Assembly (NCBI RefSeq): GCF_030866825.1
Contig: NZ_CP133020.1
Location: 2,108,001-2,172,000 of the forward strand
Direction: 5' to 3'
Source of the DNA: Rathayibacter sp. SW19
Lineage (GTDB): Bacteria > Actinomycetota > Actinomycetes > Actinomycetales > Microbacteriaceae
DNA length: 64,000 bases
The notes below the pieces were generated by a model. It did not search any database. It was not told where the DNA came from and worked only from the letters and a program-made list of their open reading frames with translations. Position numbers and translations under genes: made by a program. Below, piece by piece: positions 53,923-62,738 of the stretch (its first letter is position 1; each line of letters starts with the position of its first letter).

Positions 53923-54879
53923 GTGACGCACGCGATCGGAATCGACATCGGCGGCACGAAGATTGCAGGAGCGCTCGTTGATGAGCTCGGCGTGATTGTG
54001 CGCGAGGATCGCAGGCCGACTCCGACGGGTGCAGACCAGCCGCAGCGGATCGTCGAGGTTGTGGTGTCGATGGTCGCCGATCTTTCTGTCGGCGCAGAAG
54101 TTGCTGCGGCCGGCGTCGCTGCTGCCGGTTTCATCGATGCCGCTCAGTCGATCGTCTACTACGCACCGAACATCGCCTGGCGCAATGAGCCGTTCCGGGA
54201 CAAACTCGAGGCGCGACTGAATATCCCGGTCGTCGTAGAGAACGATGCGAACGCCGCGGGGTGGGCGGAGTTCCGTTTCGGTGCCGGGCGTCTGGTCAGC
54301 GATATGGTCATGCTCACCATCGGCACAGGGGTCGGCGGGGCGATCGTCAGTAACGATGCACTTTTCCGTGGAGGCTTCGGCGCTGGAGCAGAACTGGGGC
54401 ATCTGCGGCTCGTGCCAGGCGGCCTGCCGTGCGGCTGCGGCGCGCGCGGCTGCATCGAGCAGTACGGATCGGGCAGAGCGCTGCAGCGGATGGCGAACGA
54501 ACTGGCAGACGCAGGGGGCATCGGCCAGGCGTTGGCGGATGCGCGACGCCGCACGGGCACACTCTCCGGGGAGGACATCAGCGCGCTCATCCTGGCCGGC
54601 GATGCCGGAGCGCTGGCCGCTCTGCGCCAACTCGGAGATGGACTGGGCCAGGCGTGCGCAAGCCTTGGGGCGGTGCTCGATCCGCAGCTGTTCGTGTTCG
54701 GCGGCGGTGTAGCGCAGGCGGGCGAACTACTGTTAGAGCCGATTCGTGCAGCATTCCTGGAGAACCTTCCCGCGCGCGGCTATCATCCGGAACCGGAATT
54801 CCGGATCGCGCAACTGGTCAACAATGCCGGGGTGGTTGGCGCGGCAGATCTGGCCCGACTGCACGCTGAAACGCGATGA
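53923..54879 (+). CDS. ROK family glucokinase
   Basis: The protein has 318 residues. GTG 53923 was chosen because GGAAAGG lies 6 bases upstream; an ATG at 53908 has no ribosome-binding sequence. The ATP motif is GIDIGGTKIAGALVD. The sugar site includes ENDANAAGWAEF, and TIGTGVGGAIV is the second phosphate loop. The zinc motif CGCGARGCIEQYGSGRAL identifies the ROK family. It lacks an N-terminal helix-turn-helix, so it is a sugar kinase, likely glucokinase, rather than a repressor. Confidence 0.92.
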   Translation: MTHAIGIDIGGTKIAGALVDELGVIVREDRRPTPTGADQPQRIVEVVVSMVADLSVGAEVAAAGVAAAGFIDAAQSIVYYAPNIAWRNEPFRDKLEARLNIPVVVENDANAAGWAEFRFGAGRLVSDMVMLTIGTGVGGAIVSNDALFRGGFGAGAELGHLRLVPGGLPCGCGARGCIEQYGSGRALQRMANELADAGGIGQALADARRRTGTLSGEDISALILAGDAGALAALRQLGDGLGQACASLGAVLDPQLFVFGGGVAQAGELLLEPIRAAFLENLPARGYHPEPEFRIAQLVNNAGVVGAADLARLHAETR

Positions 54880-54891
54880 ACGCGCTGGAGC

Positions 54892-54917
54892 AGGACCACG
54901 GAGTCAGCTGTGGTCCT
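54892..54917. terminator. Perfect 8-bp hairpin after the ROK gene
   Basis: AGGACCAC at 54892-54899 and GTGGTCCT at 54910-54917 can form a hairpin with a 10-base loop. No T run follows, so it is a weak terminator or another RNA structure. The 10-mer GCTGAAACGC occurs at both 54865 and 54921 around it. Confidence 0.5.
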
Positions 54918-54954
54918 AAGCTGAAACGCACGGTGTGAGGGGGCGCCATCCACG

Positions 54955-55644
54955 ATGTTCTACTGGTTCATGAAGTATCTGGTCGCAGGCCCGATCATCA
55001 AGTCAATCTTTCGGCCGTGGGTGATCGGCGCCGAAAAGATCCCCAAACACGGCGGCCTGATCCTGGCGAGCAACCATCTTTCATTCATCGATTCGATCGT
55101 GCTGCCGCTGATGATCGAGCGCCGGCTCTCGTTTCTTGCTAAGAGCGAATATTTCACGCGAAAAGGTCTCGTCGGATGGTTCACAAAGAGCTTCATGAAG
55201 GCGACGGGCCAGCTGCCGATCGATCGATCGGGCGGCAAGGCGTCGGAGGCCTCATTGAACACCGGCCTGCGAGTGCTTGCCGGCGGTGAAGTGCTCGGCA
55301 TCTATCCAGAGGGCACGCGAAGCCCGGATGCGAAGCTCTATCGTGGGCGCACCGGGGTCGCCCGAATGATTCTCGAAGCGCGCGTTCCAGTCGTGCCCGT
55401 CGTCATGGTGGACACCGAGAAGGTCATGCCGATCGGCACACGGCTGCCCAAAGTGGGGCGGATCGGCATCATCGTCGGCGAACCACTCGATTTCTCTCGG
55501 TTCGAAGGCATGGAGAGTGATCGGTTCATCCTGCGCTCGATCACGGATGAGATCGTTTACAACCTGCACTCGCTCGGCGGGCAAGAGTATTCGGACGTGT
55601 ACGCCACCACCGTCAAGGAAAAGCAGGCTTCGCATTCACGATAG
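54955..55644 (+). CDS. 1-acyl-sn-glycerol-3-phosphate acyltransferase (PlsC-like)
   Basis: The protein has 229 residues. A short hydrophobic start (YWFMKYLVAGPIIKSI) precedes the PlsC fold: the catalytic NHLSFID (H-x4-D), then FLAKSEYF, PIDRS, GIYPEGTRSPD and VPVVPVVMVD. It transfers an acyl chain to lysophosphatidic acid or a related acceptor at the inner membrane face. It lies 9 bases before the DAHP synthase gene, a pairing seen in other actinobacteria. Confidence 0.9.
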   Translation: MFYWFMKYLVAGPIIKSIFRPWVIGAEKIPKHGGLILASNHLSFIDSIVLPLMIERRLSFLAKSEYFTRKGLVGWFTKSFMKATGQLPIDRSGGKASEASLNTGLRVLAGGEVLGIYPEGTRSPDAKLYRGRTGVARMILEARVPVVPVVMVDTEKVMPIGTRLPKVGRIGIIVGEPLDFSRFEGMESDRFILRSITDEIVYNLHSLGGQEYSDVYATTVKEKQASHSR

Positions 55645-55653
55645 GCTCCTCGT

Positions 55654-57030
55654 GTGGTAGATCCGAACGAGCCCGTCGTGCTGGCTGACGAGACCGTGAT
55701 TGCGGGGCTTGACCACTGGCGAACGCTCCCGATCAAGCAGCAGCCGACTTGGCCGGACCACGAAGCGGTTCGCGCAGCGTCCGCCGAGATCGCTACCCTG
55801 CCACCGCTCGTCTTCGCCGGAGAGGTCGACCAGTTGCGCACGCGCCTGGCGCAGGCCGCCCGCGGCCAGGCCTTCCTGCTGCAGGGCGGTGACTGTGCTG
55901 AGACCTTCGCTGGTGCGACTGCCGACCAGATCAGGGATCGCGTCAAAACCATCCTGCAGATGGCCATCGTGCTCACCTACGGTGCGTCCATGCCCGTGAT
56001 CAAGATGGGGCGGATGGCGGGGCAATTCGCCAAGCCTCGCTCTAGTGACTCCGAGACGCGCGGGGGCGTGACCCTGCCTGCCTACCGCGGAGACATTGTC
56101 AACGGCTACGACTTCACGCCGGAGTCGAGACGGGCCGACCCGCGACGGCTGGTCAAGGGCTACCACACGGCGGCGTCGACCCTGAACCTCATCCGTGCGT
56201 TCACACAGGGTGGTTTCGCGGACTTGCGCGAGGTGCAAAGTTGGAACCGCGGATTCGCGGCCAATCCGGCGAACCAGCGATATGAGGGCCTGGCCAAGGA
56301 GATCGATCGCGCGATCAAGTTCATGGAGGCGGCGGGGGCCGACTTCGACGAACTCAAGCGCGTCGAATTCTATGCCAGCCACGAGGGCCTGCTCATGGAC
56401 TACGAGCGGCCGATGACCCGGATCGATTCCCGCACCGGCACGCCGTACAACACCTCAGCGCACTTCATCTGGATCGGCGAGCGCACGCGTGAGTTGGATG
56501 GTGCCCACGTCGACTTCCTGGCCAGGGTGCGCAACCCGATCGGCGTCAAGCTCGGCCCGACCACCTCGGCTGACGACATGCTGCGACTGATCGACAAGCT
56601 CGACCCCGAACGCGAACCAGGACGCCTCACATTCATCACCCGGATGGGTGCCGGCAGGATTCGCGACGCCTTGCCGCCGCTACTCGAGGCGATCAAGGCC
56701 AGTGATGCGCTGCCACTCTGGGTCTCTGACCCGATGCACGGGAACGGGCTGACGACTCCGAACGGGTACAAGACCCGTCGGTTCGACGACGTGGTCGACG
56801 AGGTCAAAGGCTTCTTCGACGCACATCGTGCCGCGGGCACGCACCCCGGCGGCATCCATGTCGAGTTGACGGGGGATGACGTCACGGAATGCCTCGGCGG
56901 GTCCGAACACATCGACGAGGCGACGTTGGCCACGCGGTACGAATCGCTCTGCGACCCGAGACTGAACCACATGCAGTCCCTGGAACTTGCGTTCCTGGTC
57001 GCGGAAGAGCTCGGTGCCCCGCGCCACTGA
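55654..57030 (+). CDS. 3-deoxy-7-phosphoheptulonate synthase, class II
   Basis: The protein has 458 residues and a GTG start. Class II motifs are LLQGGDCAETF, KMGRMAGQFAKPRSS, GYHTAASTLNLIR, HFIWIGERTRELDGAHVDF and ITRMGAGRIRDALPPLLEAIK. The metal and substrate residues of the DPMHGN and GGIHVELTGDDVTECLGG segments are present. It makes DAHP from phosphoenolpyruvate and erythrose-4-phosphate, the first shikimate step. In M. tuberculosis the ortholog (aroG) is also next to pknL. Confidence 0.96.
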   Translation: MVDPNEPVVLADETVIAGLDHWRTLPIKQQPTWPDHEAVRAASAEIATLPPLVFAGEVDQLRTRLAQAARGQAFLLQGGDCAETFAGATADQIRDRVKTILQMAIVLTYGASMPVIKMGRMAGQFAKPRSSDSETRGGVTLPAYRGDIVNGYDFTPESRRADPRRLVKGYHTAASTLNLIRAFTQGGFADLREVQSWNRGFAANPANQRYEGLAKEIDRAIKFMEAAGADFDELKRVEFYASHEGLLMDYERPMTRIDSRTGTPYNTSAHFIWIGERTRELDGAHVDFLARVRNPIGVKLGPTTSADDMLRLIDKLDPEREPGRLTFITRMGAGRIRDALPPLLEAIKASDALPLWVSDPMHGNGLTTPNGYKTRRFDDVVDEVKGFFDAHRAAGTHPGGIHVELTGDDVTECLGGSEHIDEATLATRYESLCDPRLNHMQSLELAFLVAEELGAPRH

Positions 57031-57113
57031 CCAGTCGTCCGAAACCGCTGCCCTGCCGGCCGACACTGCTGCCGACGGGCCCAGCCCGCTGGCCGTGTCG
57101 CTTGCCGGTCGGA

Positions 57114-59063
57114 TCACCCGCCGAACGGGTTTGCGAATGTGACCTTCACCGTGGATCCCTTCGCGGCTGAAACGCCTCCGGCCGGGTCAGTGGATTGCAC
57201 GACGAACAGTGTCGGCGCGCCGTCGGCGATCGCCGAGTATGACAGTTTGAACCCGGCGTCCGTCAGAGCCTTCTTCGCGTCTGCCCAGGTCTTGCCGACG
57301 ACGCCAGGCACGTCGACGGGTGCCGGCCCCCGCGAGGTGTTCAGCAGAATCACGTCTCCAGGGCGCACGACGCCTGCATTCTGCTGCACACCCTCTATCA
57401 CAGCTCCATCTGGAACCGTGTCGCTGTACGACTGCGACCCTGGTTGGGTTTTGAGGCCGACCGCCACAAGCTTGGCTTGCGCGTCGGCGACGGATGCTCC
57501 TGACACATCAGGCACCGGCCCGAGCGAAACTGCCAGATTGACGGTCAGGCCCTCGAAATAACCGCCTCCCTTGGACAGGTCGGCCTTGTCGTCTTCGGCC
57601 TTCGCAGCGGAGATCACGGTGCCCTTCGGCACATCCGCGTTGAATTGCTTGTCGATGGCCTTGCCGACCAGGGCACCGGCATCCGTGATCGCCTTTTCCG
57701 CTGCGGCCTGACTGAGACCGGCAAGGGCTGGGAGCGTGATCGGCTTGCGACCCTGGGAAACGTGCAGCGTCACGGTGCTGCCCTTGTGCGCGCGCACTCC
57801 TGCGGCCGGGTCCGTGCCGACGACCAGGCCGGCGGCCACGGTCAGGCTGTACACCCGATCGGCCTTCACCGTGAACTCGAGCTGCTTCAACGCTGCCGTC
57901 GCAGCGGCCTGCGGCTGCGATGCCACGCTCGGCACCGCAACCTGTGCGCCGGGGCCCGCTCCGAAATACCAACCGCCGCCTCCGGCTGCTGCAGCCAGCA
58001 GGAGCACGAGCGCGAACACCCACCAGCCTCTGCTGCGGCGTTTGCGAGCCGCCGTGGCGAGCGTGACCACAGCATCAGTTGCCGATGCCTCCGGTCGCAC
58101 CTGCGCCGTCGGAGGGAGCACGCCGGCGAGAACCTGGGTGTCACCGGTCTGATAGGCGAAATCGGCTGCAGGTGGTAACACCATCGTCGGTTGCAACCCG
58201 GCGGGGGCCTCTGTGCCGCCGCGCCGGGCTCGCTCAACCTCGAGCAGCCGCTCCAGCATGACCTTCGCGTCACGCGGCCGGTCCTCGGGGTCGTGCGCCG
58301 TCGCCCACAACACCAGTTGATCGAGCTCTGGGGGCACGTCCGGGTTCTTCGTGCTCGGCGCGGGCACGGACTCGTTCGCGTGCTGATAGGCGATCTGCAT
58401 CGGCTGTTCACCCTGAAACGGCTGCTCACCCGTCAGCATCTCGAACATCATGATGCCGAGCGCGTAGATGTCGCTGCGCGCGTCGGCGACACCACGGGTG
58501 ACGAGTTCTGGGGAGAGGTAGGCGATCGTGCCGAGCAGGGCCTGCCCGCTTGCCGTGTTGTTCGACGCCGCGCGTGCCAGCCCGAAATCTCCGATCTTGA
58601 TACGCCCGTCATCGGCCAGCAACACGTTCTCCGGCTTGAGATCGCGGTGCACGATCCCTGCCTTGTGGGCAGCCGCGAGCCCGCTGAGCACCGCTTCCAT
58701 GATGTCTGTGGTCTGCTCCGGCGTGAGCTTGCCGTAATCCTTCAACAGCTCACGCAGGGTGATGCCGGGAAGGTACTCCATCACCAGGTAGGCCATGTCG
58801 GAGTCCTGGCCCTGGTCGAACACGTTGACAACGTTGGGGTGCGCCAGCCGCGCCGCGCTGCGCGCCTCTTGCACGAAGCGACTCTTGAACGTGCTGTCGT
58901 CTGCGAGATGTCCGTGCATCACCTTGATCGCCACGCGCCGTTCGAGGCGCAGATCCGTGGCCAGATACACCGTCGCCATGCCTCCTCTGGCGATCCGTGA
59001 GCGCACCTGATATCGACCGTCGATGAGGCGGCCGATCATCGGGTCGGGCTGGCTGGTGCTCAC
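57114..59063 (-). CDS. PASTA-domain serine/threonine protein kinase, PknL-like
   Basis: The protein has 649 residues. The kinase domain (17-275) has IARGGMATVY (Gly loop), VAIKVM, HRDLKPENVLL and DFGLARA (catalytic and DFG loops), and SPELV as the APE-equivalent. A juxtamembrane linker leads to one membrane helix (about 345-367). Four extracellular PASTA repeats follow, beginning near 374, 441, 516 and 581. PASTA domains bind peptidoglycan or lipid II. Position next to aroG, an Rv2175c-like gene and idsA matches pknL, whose corynebacterial form also has PASTA repeats. Confidence 0.94.
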   Translation of the reverse strand: MSTSQPDPMIGRLIDGRYQVRSRIARGGMATVYLATDLRLERRVAIKVMHGHLADDSTFKSRFVQEARSAARLAHPNVVNVFDQGQDSDMAYLVMEYLPGITLRELLKDYGKLTPEQTTDIMEAVLSGLAAAHKAGIVHRDLKPENVLLADDGRIKIGDFGLARAASNNTASGQALLGTIAYLSPELVTRGVADARSDIYALGIMMFEMLTGEQPFQGEQPMQIAYQHANESVPAPSTKNPDVPPELDQLVLWATAHDPEDRPRDAKVMLERLLEVERARRGGTEAPAGLQPTMVLPPAADFAYQTGDTQVLAGVLPPTAQVRPEASATDAVVTLATAARKRRSRGWWVFALVLLLAAAAGGGGWYFGAGPGAQVAVPSVASQPQAAATAALKQLEFTVKADRVYSLTVAAGLVVGTDPAAGVRAHKGSTVTLHVSQGRKPITLPALAGLSQAAAEKAITDAGALVGKAIDKQFNADVPKGTVISAAKAEDDKADLSKGGGYFEGLTVNLAVSLGPVPDVSGASVADAQAKLVAVGLKTQPGSQSYSDTVPDGAVIEGVQQNAGVVRPGDVILLNTSRGPAPVDVPGVVGKTWADAKKALTDAGFKLSYSAIADGAPTLFVVQSTDPAGGVSAAKGSTVKVTFANPFGG

Positions 59064-59133
59064 CGTTCGAGTCTAGAGATCGATGGGGCAGCTATCCGGA
59101 TAAAACACCGTGAGCGCCGGTGCGCAGGCCTGG

Positions 59134-60330
59134 TCATCCGAGTTCGGCAAGCCACGCTCGTGCGGATGCCGCCCATCGTGCGTACGCCTCGGGATGCGCG
59201 GACAGCTGGACTGCTTGAGCCGCCTGCGCGAGCGTCATCGATGACCAACCGGGGATATCGAGCAGACCCTTTGTCAGCCCGGGGTGCGGATTGCCCCGGC
59301 CACCGAAGAACGACCGCGTGGCGAACTCTGGATCCATGATCTGTTCCGGGGTTCCCCAGCCGGTGCTCGGACGCTGTTGGAACAGGCCGAGCGAGTCTCG
59401 ATCGCCGACCTGCACATTGCGCAGGCCGGACTCCTGCATGGCCGCCGCAAGGGCGATCACCAGCCCGTAGTCATCGACACCCTCGGCTCGCCCGACGGCG
59501 ATGATCGTCTGGGCATTCGCGCGCATTTCGGCACTCAACGGCGTCACGGAATCCGCAGCCGACGCCGCGTCAGCCGACGCCGCGTCGGCCGGCGGCGAAC
59601 CGGCAGGGGCCGCTGTGGCAGCGGAGGAGGGGGTCGCTGCCGTGACAGGTTCAGCATCGGCTGGGGCGGCATCCGGAATTGCAAGTGTCTCGCCCGGGTA
59701 GATCACACTGGATTCGTCGAGCCCGTTCGCGGTCAGCACGGTGCGGGTGCTGAGCCCGTAGGTTTCCGCGATGCCGCTGACGGTGTCGCCCGCGATGACC
59801 GTGTGGCGCGTGATCGGCGTTGTGCTGACCTGTGCGTGCGGCGTGGGCGGGAGTTGTCCTTCTGTCAAGATCAACGTCTGCCCCGGAAAGATCAGGCTCT
59901 TCCAACTCAAGCCGTTCAACGCGAGAATTCCCGCAGTCGACAGCCCGTAGCGTGCGGCGATGCCGCTGACGGTATCCCCGCCGACCACGATGTAGGACTG
60001 CGGGGCATTTTCTCCAGTTCGCGGTTGCACCGTCGGCCGGATGCCGCGTGGCGCGCTGTCATTCGGCCGCACGCGATCGGCTCGCCGGGACTGCGCAGCA
60101 GTGGCTGGCCCGGCGAGGCCGACCGAGAACGCGATCGTGCTGATGACGACCAGCGGCACCGTCGCGAGAAGGGCCCTTGCCCGGCGCACGGGGGTCGGAT
60201 CGACCAGATGCCGCGGTTCCCGCGCCGTTGATGAGCGCGATGTTGCTTGCTCCTGCGAGTCCGGTGACTCGGAAACCCTCCCGGCGCCTGGTTCGGGTAG
60301 GTCCGGTGGCCGCAACGGCGACATGAACAC
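59134..60330 (-). CDS. LysM peptidoglycan-binding protein with lysozyme-like transglycosylase domain
   Basis: The protein has 398 residues (ATG 60330, or 60324). The cytosolic Pro/Arg-rich start is followed by a membrane helix or signal (about 52-75). Two LysM domains cover about 108-155 (YIVVGGDTVSGIAARYGLS) and 165-215 (HTVIAGDTVSGIAETYGLS). An Ala/Pro/Ser linker contains a 15-bp duplication. The C-terminal domain (about 270-398) has VIALAAAMQESGLRNV, the Glu-containing helix of transglycosylase-like folds, and DSLGLFQQRPSTGWGTPEQI. It is likely a cell-wall hydrolase acting outside the cell. Confidence 0.88.
   Translation of the reverse strand: MFMSPLRPPDLPEPGAGRVSESPDSQEQATSRSSTAREPRHLVDPTPVRRARALLATVPLVVISTIAFSVGLAGPATAAQSRRADRVRPNDSAPRGIRPTVQPRTGENAPQSYIVVGGDTVSGIAARYGLSTAGILALNGLSWKSLIFPGQTLILTEGQLPPTPHAQVSTTPITRHTVIAGDTVSGIAETYGLSTRTVLTANGLDESSVIYPGETLAIPDAAPADAEPVTAATPSSAATAAPAGSPPADAASADAASAADSVTPLSAEMRANAQTIIAVGRAEGVDDYGLVIALAAAMQESGLRNVQVGDRDSLGLFQQRPSTGWGTPEQIMDPEFATRSFFGGRGNPHPGLTKGLLDIPGWSSMTLAQAAQAVQLSAHPEAYARWAASARAWLAELG
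59558..59587. repeat. 15-bp tandem duplication in the LysM protein linker
   Basis: GCCGACGCCGCGTCA at 59558 and GCCGACGCCGCGTCG at 59573 are adjacent. They encode the ADAAS unit twice and stay in frame. Confidence 0.8.
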
Positions 60331-60491
60331 CCCCAGTGGTTCGCACTCGGCTCAACCGATTGCTGTCTGCGGCACACGCTGACACGGAAAGGCGCAAGAG
60401 TCAACGAGCCTCGCGCAGCGTGACGAGATTGAGGCAACCGTGACTTTCTCGCGGTGCGCGGCGAGGGTGAAATTCGTGGCAATCTAGTGCT

Positions 60492-60833
60492 GTGACCGAG
60501 CAGAAGATCGAACGAACCTGGCTGACCATCCCCGACCTCGTCGAAGTGCTTGGCGTCAGTGTCGGCAGAGTGCACAGGCTGATCGAGGACCGCCACCTGT
60601 TGGCCGTTCGTCGCGGCGGTGTCCTACAGGTTCCCGCGGATTTCATCGTCGACGGCGAACCGATGCACGAACTGCGTGGCACCTTGTTCGTGCTCGCGGA
60701 CGCGGGTTTCTCCGACGCGGATGCGATGGATTGGCTGCTCACAGCGGAGGACAGCCTGAGCATCGCCCCGATCGACGCGCTGCTCGCCGGGCGCAAGGCG
60801 GAGGTGCGTCGCGTCGCTCAAGCGCTTGGTTGA
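60492..60833 (+). CDS. Rv2175c-like DNA-binding protein
   Basis: The protein has 113 residues and a GTG start. A winged-helix/MerR-like start, WLTIPDLVEVLGVSVGRVHRLIEDRHLLAVRR, is followed by VPADFIVDGEPMHELRGTLFVLADAGFSDADAMDWLLTAEDSL. This matches Rv2175c, a DNA-binding protein phosphorylated by PknL in M. tuberculosis, which likewise lies next to the kinase and idsA2. It ends in the first unit of a tandem repeat. Its regulated genes are unknown. Confidence 0.88.
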   Translation: MTEQKIERTWLTIPDLVEVLGVSVGRVHRLIEDRHLLAVRRGGVLQVPADFIVDGEPMHELRGTLFVLADAGFSDADAMDWLLTAEDSLSIAPIDALLAGRKAEVRRVAQALG

Positions 60834-60909
60834 ACAGGCGCCGGGCTGAACTGGCGCCGGGTTGAACAGGCGCCGGGTTGAACTGGCGCCGGGTTGAACA
60901 GGCCCGGTT
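60831..60909. repeat. Five 16-bp tandem units with alternating A/T between convergent genes
   Basis: Units at 60831, 60847, 60863, 60879 and 60895 follow TGAACWGGCGCCGGGY; W reads A, T, A, T, A, so the array also has a 32-bp period. The fifth unit is degenerate. The first TGA is the stop codon of the Rv2175c-like gene. Each unit holds the palindrome GGCGCC. Confidence 0.9.
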
Positions 60910-60914
60910 GGTTG

Positions 60915-62009
60915 CTACGCCGCGCGGTTCGTGACGGAACGGGCCAGGGTGCGTAGCTGCGCGATCGCCGCAGGGTCAAGCGGCGCTTCATCGAGGGAAG
61001 CATTGGCTTGCTCGGCGTTGCTCTCGATGAGCCGCTCGACATCCTCGACCGCGCCGCTGGCTCGGATCGTCCGCTGAAGCGTTGCGATCTGCGCAGAGTC
61101 GAGGTCGGGGTCTCCGAGCAGCTCGTCAACAAGGCGGCGTGCCGAGCCCGGTAGTTTCTGGCGGGCGATGGCGACGAGCACGGTGCGTTTGCCTTCGCGC
61201 AAGTCGTCGCCGCTCGGCTTGCCGGTGACCTCGGCATCGCCGAACACGCCGAGCAGGTCGTCGCGGAGTTGATAGGCGATGCCGAGCGGCAGGCCGAACT
61301 CGTGCAGCGTCTCGCGCTGCGCCACGCTGGCGCCGGCGATTGTCGCTCCGATCAGAAGTGGGGCCTCGACGCTGTACTTGGCTGACTTGTAGATGATCAC
61401 CCTGTGGGCATGAGCCAGCAGCTCGTCCTCGGCCCGGGCGTTCCAGGCGCGTTCCTCGAGGATGTCCAGGTATTGCCCGGCGGTCACCTCGGTGCGCATC
61501 CGGTTGAACTGGCTGCGCGCTGCGCTCGCGCGCTCCGGGCGGTCGAGGCTGCCGAGCGCCTCGTCGAGCAGTTCGTCGCTCCAGCCGAGCAGCAGGTCGC
61601 CCAGGAGCAGTGCGGATGCTGCACCGAAGTCGTGCGCGGTTCCCGCGTAACCGAGAACTTCGTGCATCGCCTCGAAACGCTTGTGCGCACTGGGTGCGCG
61701 TCTGCGGGTGTCGGAGCTGTCGATGATGTCGTCGTGCACCAGGGCGGCGGCGTGGAACATCTCCAAGGCGGCTGCGGTGCCGATCGCAGCGTCGTGCGTG
61801 CCGAGCCTGGCATTCGCTCCGTGCACGCTTTGCCAACCGCGGTAGCAGAATTGTGCCCGGAACCGTTTTCCGCCACTGAGAAACTGCCGGGAGAACTCGC
61901 AGAATGGCAGGAGATCGTCGCTGATCGAGGTGAGAATAGAGGTGCGTTCGTCAAGGAATCGATCGATTCGAGCTTGCACGAGTTCGGCGAGTCGATTGCT
62001 TTCAGCCAC
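60915..62009 (-). CDS. idsA: Polyprenyl (geranylgeranyl) diphosphate synthase
   Basis: The protein has 364 residues. The first Asp-rich motif is ALVHDDIIDSSDTRRR (DDxxD) after the GGKRFR diphosphate site. The second is YQLRDDLLGVFGD, with the late KPSGDDLREGKRTVL. It condenses IPP with allylic diphosphates to C15-C20 or longer chains for quinones, carotenoids or lipid carriers. The ortholog (idsA2) is in the pknL region of M. tuberculosis. It is convergent with the Rv2175c-like gene. Confidence 0.9.
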   Translation of the reverse strand: MAESNRLAELVQARIDRFLDERTSILTSISDDLLPFCEFSRQFLSGGKRFRAQFCYRGWQSVHGANARLGTHDAAIGTAAALEMFHAAALVHDDIIDSSDTRRRAPSAHKRFEAMHEVLGYAGTAHDFGAASALLLGDLLLGWSDELLDEALGSLDRPERASAARSQFNRMRTEVTAGQYLDILEERAWNARAEDELLAHAHRVIIYKSAKYSVEAPLLIGATIAGASVAQRETLHEFGLPLGIAYQLRDDLLGVFGDAEVTGKPSGDDLREGKRTVLVAIARQKLPGSARRLVDELLGDPDLDSAQIATLQRTIRASGAVEDVERLIESNAEQANASLDEAPLDPAAIAQLRTLARSVTNRAA

Positions 62010-62086
62010 GCGCCTAGCCTAGCCGCGCGGACGCGGCTAGAATGAGATGTACGTAACGCATTGAACCCGAAAAGAGGGGGATTGGG

Positions 62087-62470
62087 ATGCCGCTTTCGGA
62101 GCACGAGCAGCGCCTCCTCGAAGAGATGGAGCGCAGCCTCTATCACAACGACGCGGATTTCGTCGCGACTGTCGGTGGTCGACGGGGTAAACCGGCCTAC
62201 CGGTCGATTGTGCTCGGTATTCTGATCACCGTTGTCGGGATCGCCTGCCTGGTCGTTGGCGTCCTCGTTCAGATCGCACTTGTCGGTATTCTCGGCTTCG
62301 TGATTATGCTCGGTGGTGTTTTGATGGCGATCGCACCGCCGCGGCACAGAGCAGGAGAACCCGACGAGTCGCCGAATGCGACGGCTGCAGCCGAAAAGGG
62401 CCGCGACAATCAGGGGTTCATGGACAAGCTGAACGAACGGTGGGACAAGCGGCAAGACGGCAGCAGCTGA
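62087..62470 (+). CDS. DUF3040 family membrane protein
   Basis: The protein has 127 residues. It begins PLSEHEQRLLEEMERSLYHNDADFV, the conserved cytosolic start of DUF3040. Two adjacent membrane helices (about 41-65 and 68-86) follow, then a charged tail. GAGGGGG lies upstream of ATG 62087. The family is common upstream of mraZ in Micrococcales; function is unknown. A strong terminator follows it, so it is not co-transcribed with mraZ. Confidence 0.9.
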   Translation: MPLSEHEQRLLEEMERSLYHNDADFVATVGGRRGKPAYRSIVLGILITVVGIACLVVGVLVQIALVGILGFVIMLGGVLMAIAPPRHRAGEPDESPNATAAAEKGRDNQGFMDKLNERWDKRQDGSS

Positions 62471-62484
62471 GCACGGGCACACCA

Positions 62485-62513
62485 GGGTCGATCATCTGAT
62501 CGGCCCTTTTTTT
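62485..62513 (+). terminator. Rho-independent terminator after the DUF3040 gene
   Basis: The stem GGGTCGATCA / TGATCGGCCC (one G-T pair, tip partly open) is followed at once by seven T residues at 62507-62513. It separates the DUF3040 gene from the mraZ promoter region. Confidence 0.9.
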
Positions 62514-62672
62514 GCGCCCAAAATCGGGTCGTGTTGCGCGAGAGTGCGACTCCTGCGGCCGAAACTTGACCCAGATTGCTCCAGTTGCTCCATTCTCCTC
62601 CACTTAGAGGACCCTTGATTTCCGGGGCTCATATCCGAGTTGAGTCCGGATTTGATCAAATGATCCCAATTT

Positions 62673-62730
62673 GTGGATGGATGTGGAGTAAAGTGGGGCA
62701 ACACCGATACCTTGGCCGGAAGATGTGGGG
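62673..62730 (+). promoter_or_regulatory. MraZ-box repeats upstream of mraZ
   Basis: TGGAT, TGGAG and TGGGG begin at 62674, 62684 and 62694, exactly 10 bp apart. This is the spacing of the TGGGN repeats to which MraZ binds in its own promoter in E. coli. A further TGGGG at 62726 is next to the start codon and also serves as ribosome-binding sequence. Autoregulation of the division cluster by MraZ is expected. Confidence 0.8.
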
Positions 62731-62738
62731 GAAAGCCA

